Notes: a model not told the origin generated them from the sequence alone. A DNA stretch of 64,000 nt from an uncultured Mycoplasmatota bacterium (GCA_949517355.1 CATDIL010000005.1:1-64000), one strand, 5' to 3'; positions 26,698-38,330 are shown, counted from the stretch's first letter. A program made the numbers and translations.

Positions 26698-27427
26698 ATG
26701 AATAAAAAATTAATCAAAACTATTGCAAGTATTACTTGCGGACTAGGAATTGTTGGATTGATTTCAATAACATCTACTAGTTGTAATAATCATTCATGAC
26801 CAAAAAAACGCTATACCAAAAGAATATCTTAATATCTCTAATGGCACATTGTATGGATTTAAAGACACTTTTATTCCAACTGATCACGCTAATGATTATG
26901 ACACATTATTAATCCCAAAAGACGTGATAACCATTAATCGAGGAGCATTTGATTTTGATAGTGACACTGCATTACCTTTATTTGTTAGAAATATAATGTT
27001 TGAAGATAATTCAAAAATTAATACCATTCAAGACTTTGCTTTTAATTTTGGTTCATATACTCCAGATAAAATTGTTTTGCCAGAGGGATTAACACAAATG
27101 GGCTGTTTTTATTCTTATAATAATGGCATCTCAACTATTGTTTTACCTTCCACTCTTAATGAAATTCCAAGTAATTCTTTATTTAATGGAGAAACATTAT
27201 GAATAGGCAGCATTATATTTAACAATATAGATTTATCAAACAATCATAATTGATTAAAAAAAATTAGCTCTGTAACATTTTCTTCTGATTCATTGCTTTT
27301 AACTGGAGCAATCAGAGTATCTGGTAAAAGCAATAATAGCTCAACAGAAGTTTTAAATTATTTAATAGAACATACAAAAGATCCACAATCACAAAAATCG
27401 CCATTTTCTTATTGGGCAGCAATATAG
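26698..27427 (+). pseudogene. BspA-like lipoprotein gene, frameshifted in an A7 run
   Basis: ATG 26698 opens with the family signal MNKKLIKTIASITCGLGI and a lipobox-like SCN at about residue 32. The frame then runs out of register at A7 (26802-26808) and stops at TAA near 26,831. One A fewer would give PKNAIPKEYL and join the long downstream frame (YGFKDTFIP, LLIPKDVITI, LRR-like text such as VLPEGLTQM and FSSDSLLL) to TAG 27425-27427, about 242 codons. Only weak LRRs are present and the conserved C-terminal GGLPS tail is replaced by FSYWAAI. This could be a phase-OFF gene rather than a dead one, because everything else is intact. Confidence 0.75.
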
Positions 27428-27576
27428 AATACAAGATATGGAACGGTTTGATATTCAAATAGTTCCGTTTTTCACAACAATTATTAGAACGAATTATAAA
27501 AAAAAGATAGTTTTTCAACTGTAGATGGTTGAAGACTTGTTGAAATTTTTAATTAATAAATTAATATTTTGCAGGA

Positions 27577-27608
27577 ATGTATTCAAATAATTTTGAGTAC
27601 ATTTTTTT
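27577..27608 (+). terminator. Terminator upstream of BspA-like gene 27664
   Basis: ATGTATTCAAA / TTTGAGTACAT stem with a short loop and seven T, lying 150 bases after the previous stop. A second possible stem (GGAAC / GTTCC, 27,437-27,465) is closer to that stop. Confidence 0.7.
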
Positions 27609-27610
27609 GT

Positions 27611-27663
27611 AAATTTATTCAAAAAAAAAAGAGAGTATATAATACTAAATATTAGATAAAAAT
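27611..27663 (+). promoter_or_regulatory. Promoter of BspA-like gene 27664 with A10 tract
   Basis: A10 at 27621-27630 followed by GAGAG and TATAAT at 27638-27643, 20 bases before the ATG. Family-type arrangement. No Shine-Dalgarno sequence is evident. Confidence 0.65.
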
Positions 27664-28452
27664 ATGAATATGAATAAGAAATTACTAAAATCAATTTTAT
27701 GCATTGCATCTGGAGTTGCAATTGCTACATCAATTCCGTTTGCTACTACTGGTTGTGGGAGTGCAATAATTGAATCAAAAATATTACCATATGATGTTTA
27801 CAATATAGATACCAATAATATGTTCCAAGGGTTTAAAAATGAATTTTTAAATGATTCAGCTTCCCCTATTTATAAAGACAATTTTAAAAATTGCGACACT
27901 ATGGAAATTCCGGCTAATGTTAAAGAGGTTATACATACAGGTCTTAATACAGCTATTCCATCATATATTAAGAACTTAACTTTTGCTAAAAATTCTCAAT
28001 TGTCATCAATTAATTCTTGTGCTTTTCAAAATTGTTCATCATTAACTTCTGTTGATCTTTCAAACTGTAATAGTTTAAAAATAATTTTAGATAGTAATTT
28101 TAGAGATTGTGAATCATTGTCCTCTGTAATTTTACCAAGTAATTTAACTACAATAAAAGTAAATGCTTTCAGAGAAACTGCATTAACATCAATAACTTTC
28201 CCAAGTACTTTACAAACAATTGAAAATGCTTCCTTCGATGATTGCTCTAATTTAAGCAGTATTACATGAAATAAATGAGGTAATGTTAATTTTACAATAG
28301 GAAATAATCCATTTCGAAATATTTCTTCTAAAGGAACAATAACAGTTATAGATCCAATTGATCAAAACCATAATAGCGAAGCGTTACTTGCATATTTAAA
28401 AACTAATGCCGGGCTGCCATCGGGTGAAGGAACTGATTGGAAGTCAGTTTAA
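27664..28452 (+). CDS. BspA-like leucine-rich-repeat lipoprotein, intact single-module form
   Basis: 262 aa with TGA-Trp codons. Signal MNMNKKLLKSILCIASG and lipobox FATTGC put Cys31 as the lipidated residue, so the protein is a surface lipoprotein. Then LPYDVYNI, FKNEFLNDSASPIYKDNF, MEIPANVKEV, IPSYIKNLTFAKNS and four or five LRRs of the CSSLTSVDLSNC type, ending with LLAYLKTNAGLPSG. It is the cleanest single-unit member and defines the module that is repeated in tandem in the 1-1326 and 1441-2820 genes. Adhesion or host interaction is inferred from the BspA class. Confidence 0.85.
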
Positions 28453-28479
28453 TTACTTATTATTCAATAAAATACTATG

Positions 28480-28520
28480 AAAATACAACACCAATTATTT
28501 TACCATTGATGTTGTATTTT
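28480..28520 (+). terminator. Terminator of the 27664 gene
   Basis: A strong 16-bp stem (one mismatch) beginning AAAATACAACACCAAT, nine-base loop, ending in TTTT. The A-rich left flank makes it usable in both directions. Confidence 0.8.
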
Positions 28521-28561
28521 AAATTAAACAAAGAATTAATAACTATAAAATGCTTGTAAAA

Positions 28562-28992
28562 TTATTCTTTTAAAGTTCATGAAGTAAATGAATTTACTTC
28601 TTTATCTGAAAAACTTTTCTTTACTCCATCAATTGTAAGCAACGGAGAATTAAGAATTGTTATGTATCCAGATAATGGAATGTTTTGATGTAGCTAGGAA
28701 TTATTGCAGAAAAATCCACAATGTCTACAGAAGCGGGTATACACATTGTATCTATTCCGCTATTAGGATATTATGATTCATCAAAATCGTTCACAAAATT
28801 ACGAAGAATAGTTATGCCTTGTAATTGACGAGGAACGCTTACTGTCTCAACATTAAATACATCACATGGTAAAAAGTTTGATTTTCAATATGTGTTATTT
28901 TGTTTACAAGATGATACAAAACAAGGTATAGATGAAAAAAACAACTAATCCAAGAGCAATAGTTGATATTTTTTTAATTAATTTTTGTCCAT
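28562..28992 (-). pseudogene. Decayed BspA-like lipoprotein gene
   Basis: Fragments in shifting minus-strand frames match the family. The start MDKKLIKKISTIALG is visible only if one base is removed near the ATG at 28992. Next come a lipobox-like SSCKQNN, LPCDVFNV, a TAA, then CIPASVDIVDF and IPSYIK, another frame change and a tail ending SWTLKE at 28562. At least three or four lesions are present and no LRR block remains between the conserved N-terminal part and the tail. A true pseudogene and a possible conversion donor only for the N-terminal part. Confidence 0.65.
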
Positions 28993-29075
28993 TTTTTACT
29001 TTTTTATATATTTTATGTTTTTTAAAAATATAAATTTAAATAAAAAATGAATTGATAACTTTTGCAAAAAGTTTA

Positions 29076-29777
29076 TTATTCATTTGGATTAACTGTATAG
29101 TATTGAAAGATAATTTCATTTAAGTTAAGATCTACAACCGATGGAAAAACCATCTTAGCCTTCAATGATTTTTCATGACTATAATTGCTTACATAAACAC
29201 TAAAGATATTGAATAAATTAAATTCTAATATTCCTTCTTCAGTTGACTCTATACCAATACATTCTCCACCATTGATTCCTGAAATTTTTAAAAATTCAGC
29301 AATAGAATTACTAATTGGTGAAGCACCAATTAAAGAAGTAATACCATCATTATCATTTTCTTTTGGAAAACAAAGAAAATCAAATGCTTTTGATAAACCT
29401 AATCTTTCTATGGCTATTTTTGCATTCTTAGAATGTGATATTACACACACTTTAAGATCTTTAGCTTTTGCTTCTGTAATAATATTAAGAATGTTAGGGA
29501 ATACATTAGTTGGTGACAATTCATTAGCAATCAATGATTTATATAACTCATTTTTTTCATTACAAATTTTATCAATTATTAAATTATCATATTCAATGTT
29601 ATTTTTTTCAAGAACTAACTTAGCAATAGTTGTTCTAGAATGATCTTTAATTTCATTTCATAAGTCTTCATCAAGGTTAACGTCATAGTGTGAAAAAACA
29701 CTCTTTCAAGATAAATAGTTGTATGTAGATAGGTTCGTGATAACACCATCTAAATTGAATAATATTGCTTTTAACAT
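29076..29777 (-). CDS. HAD-family phosphatase / beta-phosphoglucomutase-like protein
   Basis: 233 aa. FNLDGVITNLSTYN at residues 7-20 resembles HAD motif I of beta-phosphoglucomutase (normally DxDGV; here the first, nucleophilic Asp position reads Asn in F-N-L-D-G-V). A helical cap follows, then VCVISHSKNAK as motif II (Ser in SHS) and a degenerate motif III/IV around GGECIGIESTEEGILE. Because the usual DLDG nucleophile is NLDG and the GDxxxD acidic pair reads GIES, catalytic activity is doubtful. In mollicutes pgmB homologues act in maltose or trehalose use. Stands alone here. Confidence 0.65.
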
Positions 29778-29782
29778 AAATA

Positions 29783-30088
29783 TTATTTATATATATTATC
29801 TATTTTTAATAGTTCTTCTCTAATTTTTTTATCTTTAATTTTTTGATAATACTTAAGTCTTTCAATATTAATCTTATGAAGATTTAATTTAGATTCATAA
29901 GACAACAGCTGTTTTTTGCATCTTTTGATAAGATCAAAAACAGCAACTGGAGACACATGACATTCATTTGATATTTCTTGGTAAGTCATATCATTAAAAA
30001 AGTACAAAGAAAGGTATTTCTGTTGTTTTTTAGTGAACAATGGAAGATAGTGGTATAGAAGCTCACTATATTTAATTAATTCTTTCAT
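29783..30088 (-). CDS. ylxM: YlxM-like DNA-binding protein of the signal recognition particle locus
   Basis: 101 aa. Sigma-factor-region-4-like helix-turn-helix: LPLFTKKQQKYLSLYFFND then YQEISNECHVSPVAVFDLIK. YlxM (UPF0122) is typically encoded beside ffh or ftsY and modulates SRP GTPase function. It starts two bases after the ftsY stop, so it is the last gene of the 29783-37684 operon. Confidence 0.88.
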   Translation of the reverse strand: MKELIKYSELLYHYLPLFTKKQQKYLSLYFFNDMTYQEISNECHVSPVAVFDLIKRCKKQLLSYESKLNLHKINIERLKYYQKIKDKKIREELLKIDNIYK

Positions 30089-30089
30089 A

Positions 30090-31118
30090 TTAAATTATGA
30101 TGCTATTAGTGATACCGAAGACAAACTTTTCTAAATCAAACTCTTCTAAATCATCTGCTTTTTCACCTAAACCAATAAATTTAACTGGTAAATTAAATGC
30201 ATCTTTAATAGATAAAATAATACCACCTTTAGATGTAGAGTCCATTTTAGTTAAGATTATGCCTGTTAATTTAGTGACTTCATTAAAAGCTCTTGCTTGA
30301 TTAATACCACTTTGTCCTGTTGTTGCATCAATAACTAATAAAGACTCAATTGGTTGTGAATTATCAAATCTTTTGATAATATTATCAATTTTTTTTAATT
30401 CATTCATTAGGTTCACTTTATTTTGTAACCTTCCTGATGTATCACAAATTACTACATTTAAGTTATCTTTAAAAGCTTGAGTTATACCATTATAAACAAC
30501 ACTTGCTGGATCTTGACCTTGTTTTGCTGGCTTATAAATATGAATATTTAATCGTTGTGCTCAAATTGATAATTGTTCTACTGCTCCCGCTCTAAATGTG
30601 TCAGCAGCTACCAATCCAACTTTTAAACCTTCTTTAATAAATTTATTAGCAAGTTTCGCAATAGAAGTAGTTTTACCAACCCCATTAACTCCTGTAACTA
30701 AAATTACATTAGGTTTATCAGGAATGATATTAATTACACTATTTACATCAGTATCTTGGATATAGTAGATAAATAATTTATCTACTATAATCTCTTTAAT
30801 TAGTTTAGGATCATTAACTTTTTGAAATTTAATTTCTTCAACAATAGAATCTAAAATTTTATGGACAGAGGCATATCCTATATCAAATTGCAATAGAAAA
30901 TTTTCTATCTTTTCTATTAATTGCTCATCTACTCTTACATAACTTTTAGCAATTTCATTTAAGGAATCTTGAATAAAGTTTGAAGATTTCTTCAAACCCT
31001 GGTCAAATTTTTCTTGTTTAATTACAGAATTTTCTTCTTGTTTTTTTTGAATTTGAGTAGAAACTTTATTTTTCTTTTTTAAAGATAAAGCTTCTTTGAT
31101 CTTACTAAAAATACCCAT
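30090..31118 (-). CDS. ftsY: Signal recognition particle receptor FtsY
   Basis: 342 aa with TGA-Trp near 30,558. Short charged N-terminal A domain (residues 1-40, KKKNK-rich), then N domain helices, then the G domain: GVNGVGKTTSIAKLA, DTFRAGAVEQLS, CDTSGRLQ, ILTKMDSTSKGG and GLGEKADDLEEFD. Docks SRP-ribosome complexes at the membrane. Two bases separate it from smc upstream. Confidence 0.95.
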
Positions 31119-31120
31119 GA

Positions 31121-34060
31121 TTAATTAACAAAGTCTCTTTTTGCTTCAGAAATAGAAATTTTAAAGATACTTGTAACACCTTTAACTTGCATAGTAGCAC
31201 CATACAACACATCACAACGTTCCATAGTACCAGGTCTATGAGTAATGACAATGAATTGAGTGTTATCACCATTTTCGTGAATAATGTTAGCAAATCTTTC
31301 AACATTAGCTGGATCAAGAGCAGATTCTGCTTCATCTAAAATGATTAATGGGAAGTTTTTTATTTGCAATATTGCAAATAAAATAGATAAAGCTACTAAT
31401 GTTTTTTCTCCACCCGATAATAAGTTTAAGTGAACGATATTTTTTCCTGGCGGATTAGCAATTACATCCAAACCAGAAGCCAAAATATCTTCAGGGTTTG
31501 AATATTGAATTTGACAGTTACCACCACCAAATAAATATCTAAAGATTTCTGGTAACTTAGCATTAACATCTTCAATAGTCTTTCTAAAGTCTTCTCTTGC
31601 CTTATTATCTAATTCAGTTATGATGTTAACAATTTCATTTTTAGCATCTTCCAAATCTTGTTTTTGTTTTGATAATGTATCAAAACGAGCTTGAATATCT
31701 TCTAATTCTTCAAGAGCTTCCATGTTAATAGAACCTAATTTTTCAATTTCTGATTGTAAACGTGCTACTAATTCACGAGCTTCATTATTGGACATTGGTA
31801 ATTCTCCAGAATAGTTTTCTGTAGCATATTCAATAGTCATTTTGTAATCTTTATTAAGTTTATTCTTAATATTTTCTAGTAAAGATTCACATTTAACTTT
31901 ATCTTTTTCACATTCATTGATTTGATCACGATATTTGTCGATTTGGAATCTTAATTCTGTCAATTTATCTTCTTTATCTTGAATTTCTGACTTGTAGATA
32001 GTTTTTGTGTTTTTATCTACATTTATTTGTTCTGTTAGTTTGTCTTTTTTAGAATTTAAACGAGCTAATTCTTCATTAATTGAAACTTCGTTTCATTCTT
32101 GTTTAATTTTAGTTAAATTATTTTTATTAACTAATTGTTGGTATTCGGTTTCTAGTCTAATATGTTCGTTTTCATTATTAGTTAATGTTTGTTCATAGTT
32201 AGATAAAAGAATTTTCTTTTCATTTTGTTTAGCTGATATTGAATTAAAATTAGCAGTAGCTTCATCTAACTCTTGTTTAATTCCGACTAATAAATGACTT
32301 GTTTGTTCATAAGTCTTGTTTAATTCTTCTAATTTAGATTCTAAATTAACAGTAGAAGCGATGATTGGTTTATTAAAACCACCAGTCATAATACCACCAA
32401 CATTGATAATATCACCATCTAGGGTAACTACACGATATAAAGAATATGTGTAATTAGATAATTTAGTTGCATTGCTTAATTCATCTGCAATGATAACACT
32501 ACCTAATAAATTAGAATAAACATTTTCATATTGTTTTTGAGTGGTGATTAATTCGCTTGCAATTCCAACAAAACCATTAAGTGTCTTTAACACTTCAATA
32601 TGTTCTGGCTTTACCATTTTTGGTTTAATAGACATTGGCAAGAATGTAGCTTTACCAGCTTGATTCTTCTTTAAGAAATTAATTGCATCTACCGCATCGT
32701 CTTGTTCTTCAACAATTACATTGTTGACTTGTTTACCAAGAGCAGTAAAAATTGCTTTTTCATATTTCACATCTGTTTGGATAAAGTCTTTAACTAACCC
32801 TTTAATACCGCTTAATGCGTTTCTATTTTCAATAACAGTACGCGGTCCTGCATCTACACTATTTTTATTATTTAATTGTTCAATGATGTTTTTAGTCATC
32901 ATTCTAGTTTCAGTCAATTTAGTAGATAAATCACTCGCTTGATTAGACAATTGTTCACGTCTTGCTTTTAATTGTTCAATCATGTTGTTGTATTCTTCAA
33001 TTTGACCTTTTAAAGTATCAATGTTGTTTTTAGCATTATTGATTTCAAATTTAGTAGCAGCGATTAATTGTTGATATGCTTGCGCTTTCTTTTCAGCATT
33101 TTCACTAGTTAAGTCATTATGTAAGTTAGACTCAATTGAATTCTTGCGAATTTCTAACTTATTGATTTGTTGTAATAATGAAGTATATTCATTATTCAAT
33201 GATTCAATATTTTTGTCTGCTGTTTCTAATTTGTCTTTAGCAAATTTAAGAGATTGTTCAATTGAATCAACATTTGGTTCAAACACCTCTAGCTCATTCT
33301 TTGCTTTTTCAAAGTTAGAGTTAGCTAGATTTAATTTATCTGAATAATATTGAAAATCTTTAACAGATAACATTAAGTCTAACTTTGTTAGCTCTTTTCT
33401 TTTTTCTTTATAAATTAATACCTTTTCAGCTTGCTTTTTAAGTTTATTTAGTGTTCTTTCTAATTCGTTAACTACAGAAGTAACATTATTTAAATTAACA
33501 GTTGTTCTTTCTAATTGGCTATTAGCTTCATCTTTTTGTTTAGTATATAAACCAATACCGGCTGCTTCTTCAAAAATTCTTCTACGTTCTTCTGGTTTTG
33601 CTTCAACAAATCATTGAACAGTACCTTGTGAAATAATACCAAGCGATCCTTTAGACAAACCTGTGTCTAAAAAGATGTTTTGAATATCTTTTAAACGTGC
33701 AGGTTCACCATTAATAAAATATTCATTATTTCCACTGCCACGTTCTACACGTCTAGTAACAGATAATTCTTTACCTTCATAATGAATCATTCCGTTAGAA
33801 TTATCAAACACAAGAGTAACTTCTGCATATTTACTAGGTTCATGATTAGTAGAACCATGAAAGATGATATCTTCAGAAGTCTTTCCTCTTAATGCTTTAT
33901 TTGACTTTTCTCCTAAAACTCATTTAATGGCATCAACTATGTTAGATTTACCACTTCCGTTCGGTCCAACAACACCAGACATTTGTTTGTCAAAAACAAA
34001 TTCAGTTTTAGTAGCAAAAGATTTAAATCCTGTAGCAATAAATTTCTTTAGAAAAACCAT
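31121..34060 (-). CDS. smc: Chromosome segregation protein SMC
   Basis: 979 aa. N-terminal ATPase half: [10 protein letters not shown] and [19 protein letters not shown]. Long coiled coils on either side of a hinge (around residues 400-560, with GLVKDFIQ and GGIMTGG). C-terminal half: signature [17 protein letters not shown] and Walker [15 protein letters not shown]. It is shorter than many SMCs (about 1180) because of shorter coiled-coil arms, common in mycoplasmas. The start overlaps nothing; the rnc stop is one base from the smc ATG. Confidence 0.95.
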
Positions 34061-34061
34061 A

Positions 34062-34745
34062 CTATTTCTTTAATTTATTATAAGCATTCATGGCCGCTAA
34101 TTTTTCAGCTTCTTTTCTTTTAGTAGCTTTTGCCTTTCCGTAACAGATACCATTAGTAAAAACTGATACTTCATAAAATGGGTATTCATCATCTTTTGAA
34201 ATGTTTTTGCAAACATATTTAATTTTATTTTTACCATAATGTTGCATTGCTTCTTGAAATAAAGATTTATAGTCAGTAGAAAACTTATCTAATGAATGAA
34301 TTTCATATAAATGAATGATAGTTCTCTTTAAGACTTTAAAAGTTTCTTTTTCTCCAAGATCAAAGTAGATAGCAGCAATAATTGCCTCAAATGAATCTTC
34401 CAGAATCTTATCAGAAATATTACCATTTTGATCTACTAAAGAATTTTGTAAGAAGATGTATTTATTTAGTTCAAGATTTTTGGCTGCTAAAGATTCTGTA
34501 TGTGATTGAACAATCATAATTTTAATTTTTGTCATTTCACCTTCAGACATTTCTGGATGTTTTTTAAATAAATATTCTCTTACTATTTTTTCAATGATAG
34601 AGTCTCCCAAAAACTCTAACCTTTGATAATCATAGTCAACATTAGCAACAGTTCTATATGAAGGATGAGTTAATGCTTCAATATATCAAGAGTAAGTTTT
34701 AGGTTTTATCAGTAATTTATCAAATAATGGTTGTAGATCTCTCAT
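34062..34745 (-). CDS. rnc: Ribonuclease III
   Basis: 227 aa. [18 protein letters not shown] (catalytic signature) and the second acidic site [14 protein letters not shown] are followed by a C-terminal double-strand RNA-binding domain ([30 protein letters not shown]). Processes rRNA, including the stems around the 16S and 23S genes. Sits between plsX and smc, as in many Firmicutes. Confidence 0.95.
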
Positions 34746-34746
34746 G

Positions 34747-35721
34747 TTACTTTAAATTTTCTTTAATCTTATCTATAACATTATTTTTAACTGAGCGGTA
34801 TAACATGCTTAATGAACTATAAAATTGTTGATAATCAGCGTTTCCGTGTGTTTTGACAGCAATTTTATTAAGTCCGATAACTAATGCACCAGCATTGTTT
34901 TTGTAATCAAAAGTCTTTTTAACACCTTTGATTGCAAAAATAGAAAACAAAGCCCCTAATCAGTTTCAAGGTTTTTTGTATTGCACCTTTAAACTGTTAG
35001 TTACAGTTTTAAGAGCACCTTCTGAAGCTTTCAATGTAATATTACCTGTATATCCATCACAAACAGCGATATCTACTATGCCATTAAGTAATTCTCTAGT
35101 TTCTATAAAACCTACATAATTTAAAGAATTGTCTGCCTTTAATAAATTATTTGCTTCATGATGATAAGCAAAACCTTTTTCTTTCTCACTACCAATGTTA
35201 ATAACACCAATTTTTGGATTATTAATACCTCTTATGGTTTCGCAATAGATCTTGGCCATTTGAGCAAATTGATATAAATCTTTACCAGAACACTCTTTAT
35301 TTGCTCCAACATCTAATAAAGTAAGGCCTTTACCGTTACTAGTAGGCACATATGGCATAAATGCTGGTTTATTAATTCCTGGAATAGTTCTAATTAACCC
35401 ATAAACCAATAAAACATAACAAGCTGTGCTTCCAGCAGACAATACACCATCAGTAATTCCATCAGCTGCAGACTTAATTGCTTTATACATTGAAGTTTCG
35501 TTTTTTCTTAAAGCTGTAATCGGGGTGTCATCCATATGGATGATATCAGAACAATGAACAATTTCAAATTCATTGGGAGTTAGTAATTTTGGCTTGATAA
35601 TGTTTTCGTTACCAAAAAGAATTACTGAAACATCATTATGTTTAGAAACAAAATCTCTAGCTGCTTGAATTGCTTCATTTGGATCATTTTCAAAACCCAT
35701 TACATCTAATGCTAATTTCAT
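34747..35721 (-). CDS. plsX: Phosphate acyltransferase PlsX
   Basis: 324 aa with TGA-Trp. LALDVMGFENDP start, VLSAGSTACYVLL, LLDVGANKEC, NIGSEKEKG and CDGYTGNITLKASEGAL are family landmarks. It makes acyl-phosphate for phospholipid synthesis. In mycoplasmas it works with host-derived fatty acids delivered by the FakA system encoded just upstream. Confidence 0.94.
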
Positions 35722-35722
35722 A

Positions 35723-37414
35723 TTATTTTAGAACAATGTGGAAGTAGTAAATTGTTTCATTTGTAGGTATCAATGTAACTTCCATACCGTGTTTTTCCAT
35801 TCATTCTTTTTCGATAACACTTAAAGTGGCAGGATTTATATTAGAACCATAGAAAACATAAGCGTGTTTAGAATGTTTTTGATGTTTACTTAATAAAGTA
35901 AAAGTTTGTTCAATAACTTTATTAATGTTTGTTGAAGAAGAAATAATTTTCTTAGAAATGATTCCTATGTAATCATTCTTCTTAATATTAATATGTGAAT
36001 ATTTAACCATTTTGATAGATTTAGAAATCTTGCCGGCTGCTAAACCTTTACATTGTTTTGTAAGAATTTTAATATTATTTTTGTATTCAGATTCTGGATT
36101 ATATGCTAGACATAATGCATATGTTGTGGCAATATCGCCTGTATTTATTAGTGTAATACTTGCTGATTTGTTAACATTTTTAAACAATGAAATAGCTTCT
36201 TTAGCTGCTAAAATCATATTTCCATCATCTACTAACAAAATAACCTTTGAAGACTTAGTAGAGTTTAGAGCATCTAAAAATTCTTGAATAGATGGGTTAC
36301 CATTCTTTTCACATTCAATTACATAATCAACAGCTAGATCATTTTTAAATGTCTTTGATAACAACCCTGTTGGACTAGTAATGATAATTACTGGTTTGTT
36401 AGACAAAGTAATTTTCTTAGTAGAAGAAGAACTTCCAAGAGTCATTCCAGGATTTCTTTCTAAGAATTGGAAAGTCATGTTTTCAACTTTAACTTTTGAA
36501 AATTCGCCATATTTTTGACCAATTTGTAACACTTTATATGGATTTATCGAGTGAACATGAACTTTTAAGATGTCTTCATCATTAACAGCAACCAAAGAAT
36601 CACCGATAGCCATTAATTCTTCTTTTAAGTTTTTTAAATTAAAATTTTCTTTGTTTTTTTGTTCTAAAACAACTTTTGCTCCTAATTTTAAGATAAATTC
36701 ACAACAATATCCAAAACCGTCATTATTATCAACAAATCCTGGTACTGTACTTATTTCTTTTTTTGGAGTTTGCTTAGCTGTTGGTTTTTCATTACTTTTC
36801 TTATTAGATAAAGATTCTTCAATACCTTTGAAGAAACATACTAATCCATAACCACCAGAATCTACTACTCCTGCATTTTTAAGTTCAATTAAGAATTCAG
36901 GGGTCTTTTTTAAAATTTCATTAGATTCTTTAACTATGTCTTTAACCAAAGCTTCTATAGTTTTATAAGTACTACGTTTCTTTGCGATATTTTCACTTGT
37001 AACTCTAATAACTGTTAAAATTGTACCTTCTACTGGTGTAGAAACAGAACGATAAGCAATTTCTTTGGCTTTGCATAAAGCATCAATGAATTGATCAATA
37101 GATAATTTAGTTGATTTCTCAGTAAATACTGAAACAAATCCTTTAATAATTTGACTAAAGATAACACCTGAGTTGCCACGAGCATTCATTAATAAAGCTC
37201 TTGAAAAAGCTTTTCCTAAAGTTTGCAAATCATTAAATTGCATATCTTTAATAGTAGAGATAGCGCCTTCTGTAGTAATTTTTAAATTACTCCCTGTATC
37301 TCCATCAGGTACTGGAAAAACATTAAGCTCATTAATATACTCATATTCATTAGAAATGAATTGAGTACCTACAGCAAACATATTTTTAATTTGTTCAATA
37401 GTTAAATTAGTCAT
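35723..37414 (-). CDS. fakA: Fatty acid kinase subunit FakA (YloV, DAK2/DhaL domain)
   Basis: 563 aa. VPDGDTGSNLKITTEG near residues 33-50 (Mg/ATP-binding DhaL site) and NARGNSGVIFSQIIKG near 76; the middle and C-terminal EDD-like domain is present. The gene reads through TGA at 35801 and ends FHIVLK at TAA 35723-35725, which abuts the plsX ATG. It phosphorylates fatty acids bound to a FakB partner. No fakB (DegV) gene is in this window. Confidence 0.93.
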
Positions 37415-37417
37415 TTT

Positions 37418-37684
37418 CTATAATGCTCCTACATTAATTGTTAATTTGTCACAATCAAAGATAGCTTTTAATTCAAAGTATAGCAAATCTTGGATCTCTG
37501 TTAAAGTGGTATATACACCATAATTTGAATGATGGAAGGCAACCTTAATATCAAAAACCATATTTTTAGTGTCAATAGAGATTTTTGGTTGTACCTTATT
37601 GTCAATTAAAGGGACCTTATCTAAATATTGAAGAATGATCTCTTCAATAACGTCTGCTTTAAATTCAATTTTAGCATTTGGCAT
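37418..37684 (-). CDS. yloU: Asp23/Gls24 family protein (YloU)
   Basis: 88 aa, shorter than typical YloU (about 120) but with the family's central region (KISIDTKNMVFDIKVAF, VYTTLTEIQDLLYFELKAI). It is usually encoded directly before fakA, as here (three-base gap). First gene of the minus-strand block running to 29783. Role probably membrane- or envelope-linked. Confidence 0.8.
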   Translation of the reverse strand: MPNAKIEFKADVIEEIILQYLDKVPLIDNKVQPKISIDTKNMVFDIKVAFHHSNYGVYTTLTEIQDLLYFELKAIFDCDKLTINVGAL

Positions 37685-37783
37685 ATATTTATATATTTAT
37701 ATGAAGTCTTAAACTCATATAAATTAGTTAATATTATATAAAAAATACTATATAATAGACAATTATATTATTAGGAAAAAATT

Positions 37784-37960
37784 ATGGCTGTTCAACAAAG
37801 AAGAGTATCAAAATCACGTAAAGGAATGAGAAAATCTCATCAAGCATTAAAAGCTCCTAAGACTGTGATTTGTAAACAATGTGGAAAACCAATTAAACCT
37901 CACCGAGTATGTCCGTACTGTGGATATTACGATGGTAAAAAAGTAATTGAAGTTAAATAA
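37784..37960 (+). CDS. rpmF: Ribosomal protein L32
   Basis: 58 aa: MAVQQRRVSKSRKGMRKSH then a zinc-binding CKQCGKPIKPHRVCPYCGYY. TATAAT at 37751-37756 and TTAGGA before the ATG. Zn-type L32. Confidence 0.96.
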   Translation: MAVQQRRVSKSRKGMRKSHQALKAPKTVICKQCGKPIKPHRVCPYCGYYDGKKVIEVK

Positions 37961-37964
37961 TTAC

Positions 37965-38156
37965 ATGAAAAAAACTAAACAAGCAAGTCTTACTGACTTA
38001 AACTTTGATAGTATTGTTAATTCTGATCAATTCCAAAATAACAAGGTAGTGCAAGAAAAACGTTTTTCAAATGTTATTAAATCAATTTTGTTTACTATTG
38101 TTGGTATTGGATTAGGTAGTGGATTATTTTGCTTGTTTTATTATCTATGTAAATAG
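37965..38156 (+). CDS. Small single-pass membrane protein, unknown
   Basis: 63 aa from ATG 37965, four bases after rpmF. Polar N-terminus (KKTKQASLTDLNFDSIV), then one hydrophobic helix (about residues 38-60, ILFTIVGIGLGSGLFCLFYY). No family recognised. Likely co-transcribed with rpmF and perhaps the tRNAs that follow eight bases later. Confidence 0.7.
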   Translation: MKKTKQASLTDLNFDSIVNSDQFQNNKVVQEKRFSNVIKSILFTIVGIGLGSGLFCLFYYLCK

Positions 38157-38163
38157 ATTTAGT

Positions 38164-38238
38164 GGTGCCTTAGCCAAGTGGTAAGGTCCGAAGCTGCAAC
38201 CTTCGTATTCGTCAGTTCGAATCTGACAGGCACCTCCA
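38164..38238 (+). tRNA. tRNA-Cys (anticodon GCA)
   Basis: Acceptor arms GGTGCCT/AGGCACC, anticodon stem CGAAG-CTGCAAC-CTTCG with GCA, T arm TCAGTTCGAATCTGA, encoded CCA end. Confidence 0.95.
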
Positions 38239-38241
38239 TAA

Positions 38242-38318
38242 GCGCCTTTAGCTCAATTGGATAGAGCGTTTGGCTACGGACCAAAAGGTTGCGGGTTCAA
38301 CTCCTACAAGGCGCGCCA
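38242..38318 (+). tRNA. tRNA-Arg (anticodon ACG)
   Basis: Acceptor arms GCGCCTT/AAGGCGC, anticodon loop CTACGGA with ACG (A34 normally edited to inosine or, in some mollicutes, left unedited), encoded CCA end. Confidence 0.95.
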
Positions 38319-38330
38319 TTAAAAAAAAAT

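Noticed and set aside
27480-27576. A short coding remnant (STVDGWRLVEIFN) resembling a BspA C-terminus
   Set aside because: Thirteen residues in A+T-rich DNA with only loose similarity; too weak to list.
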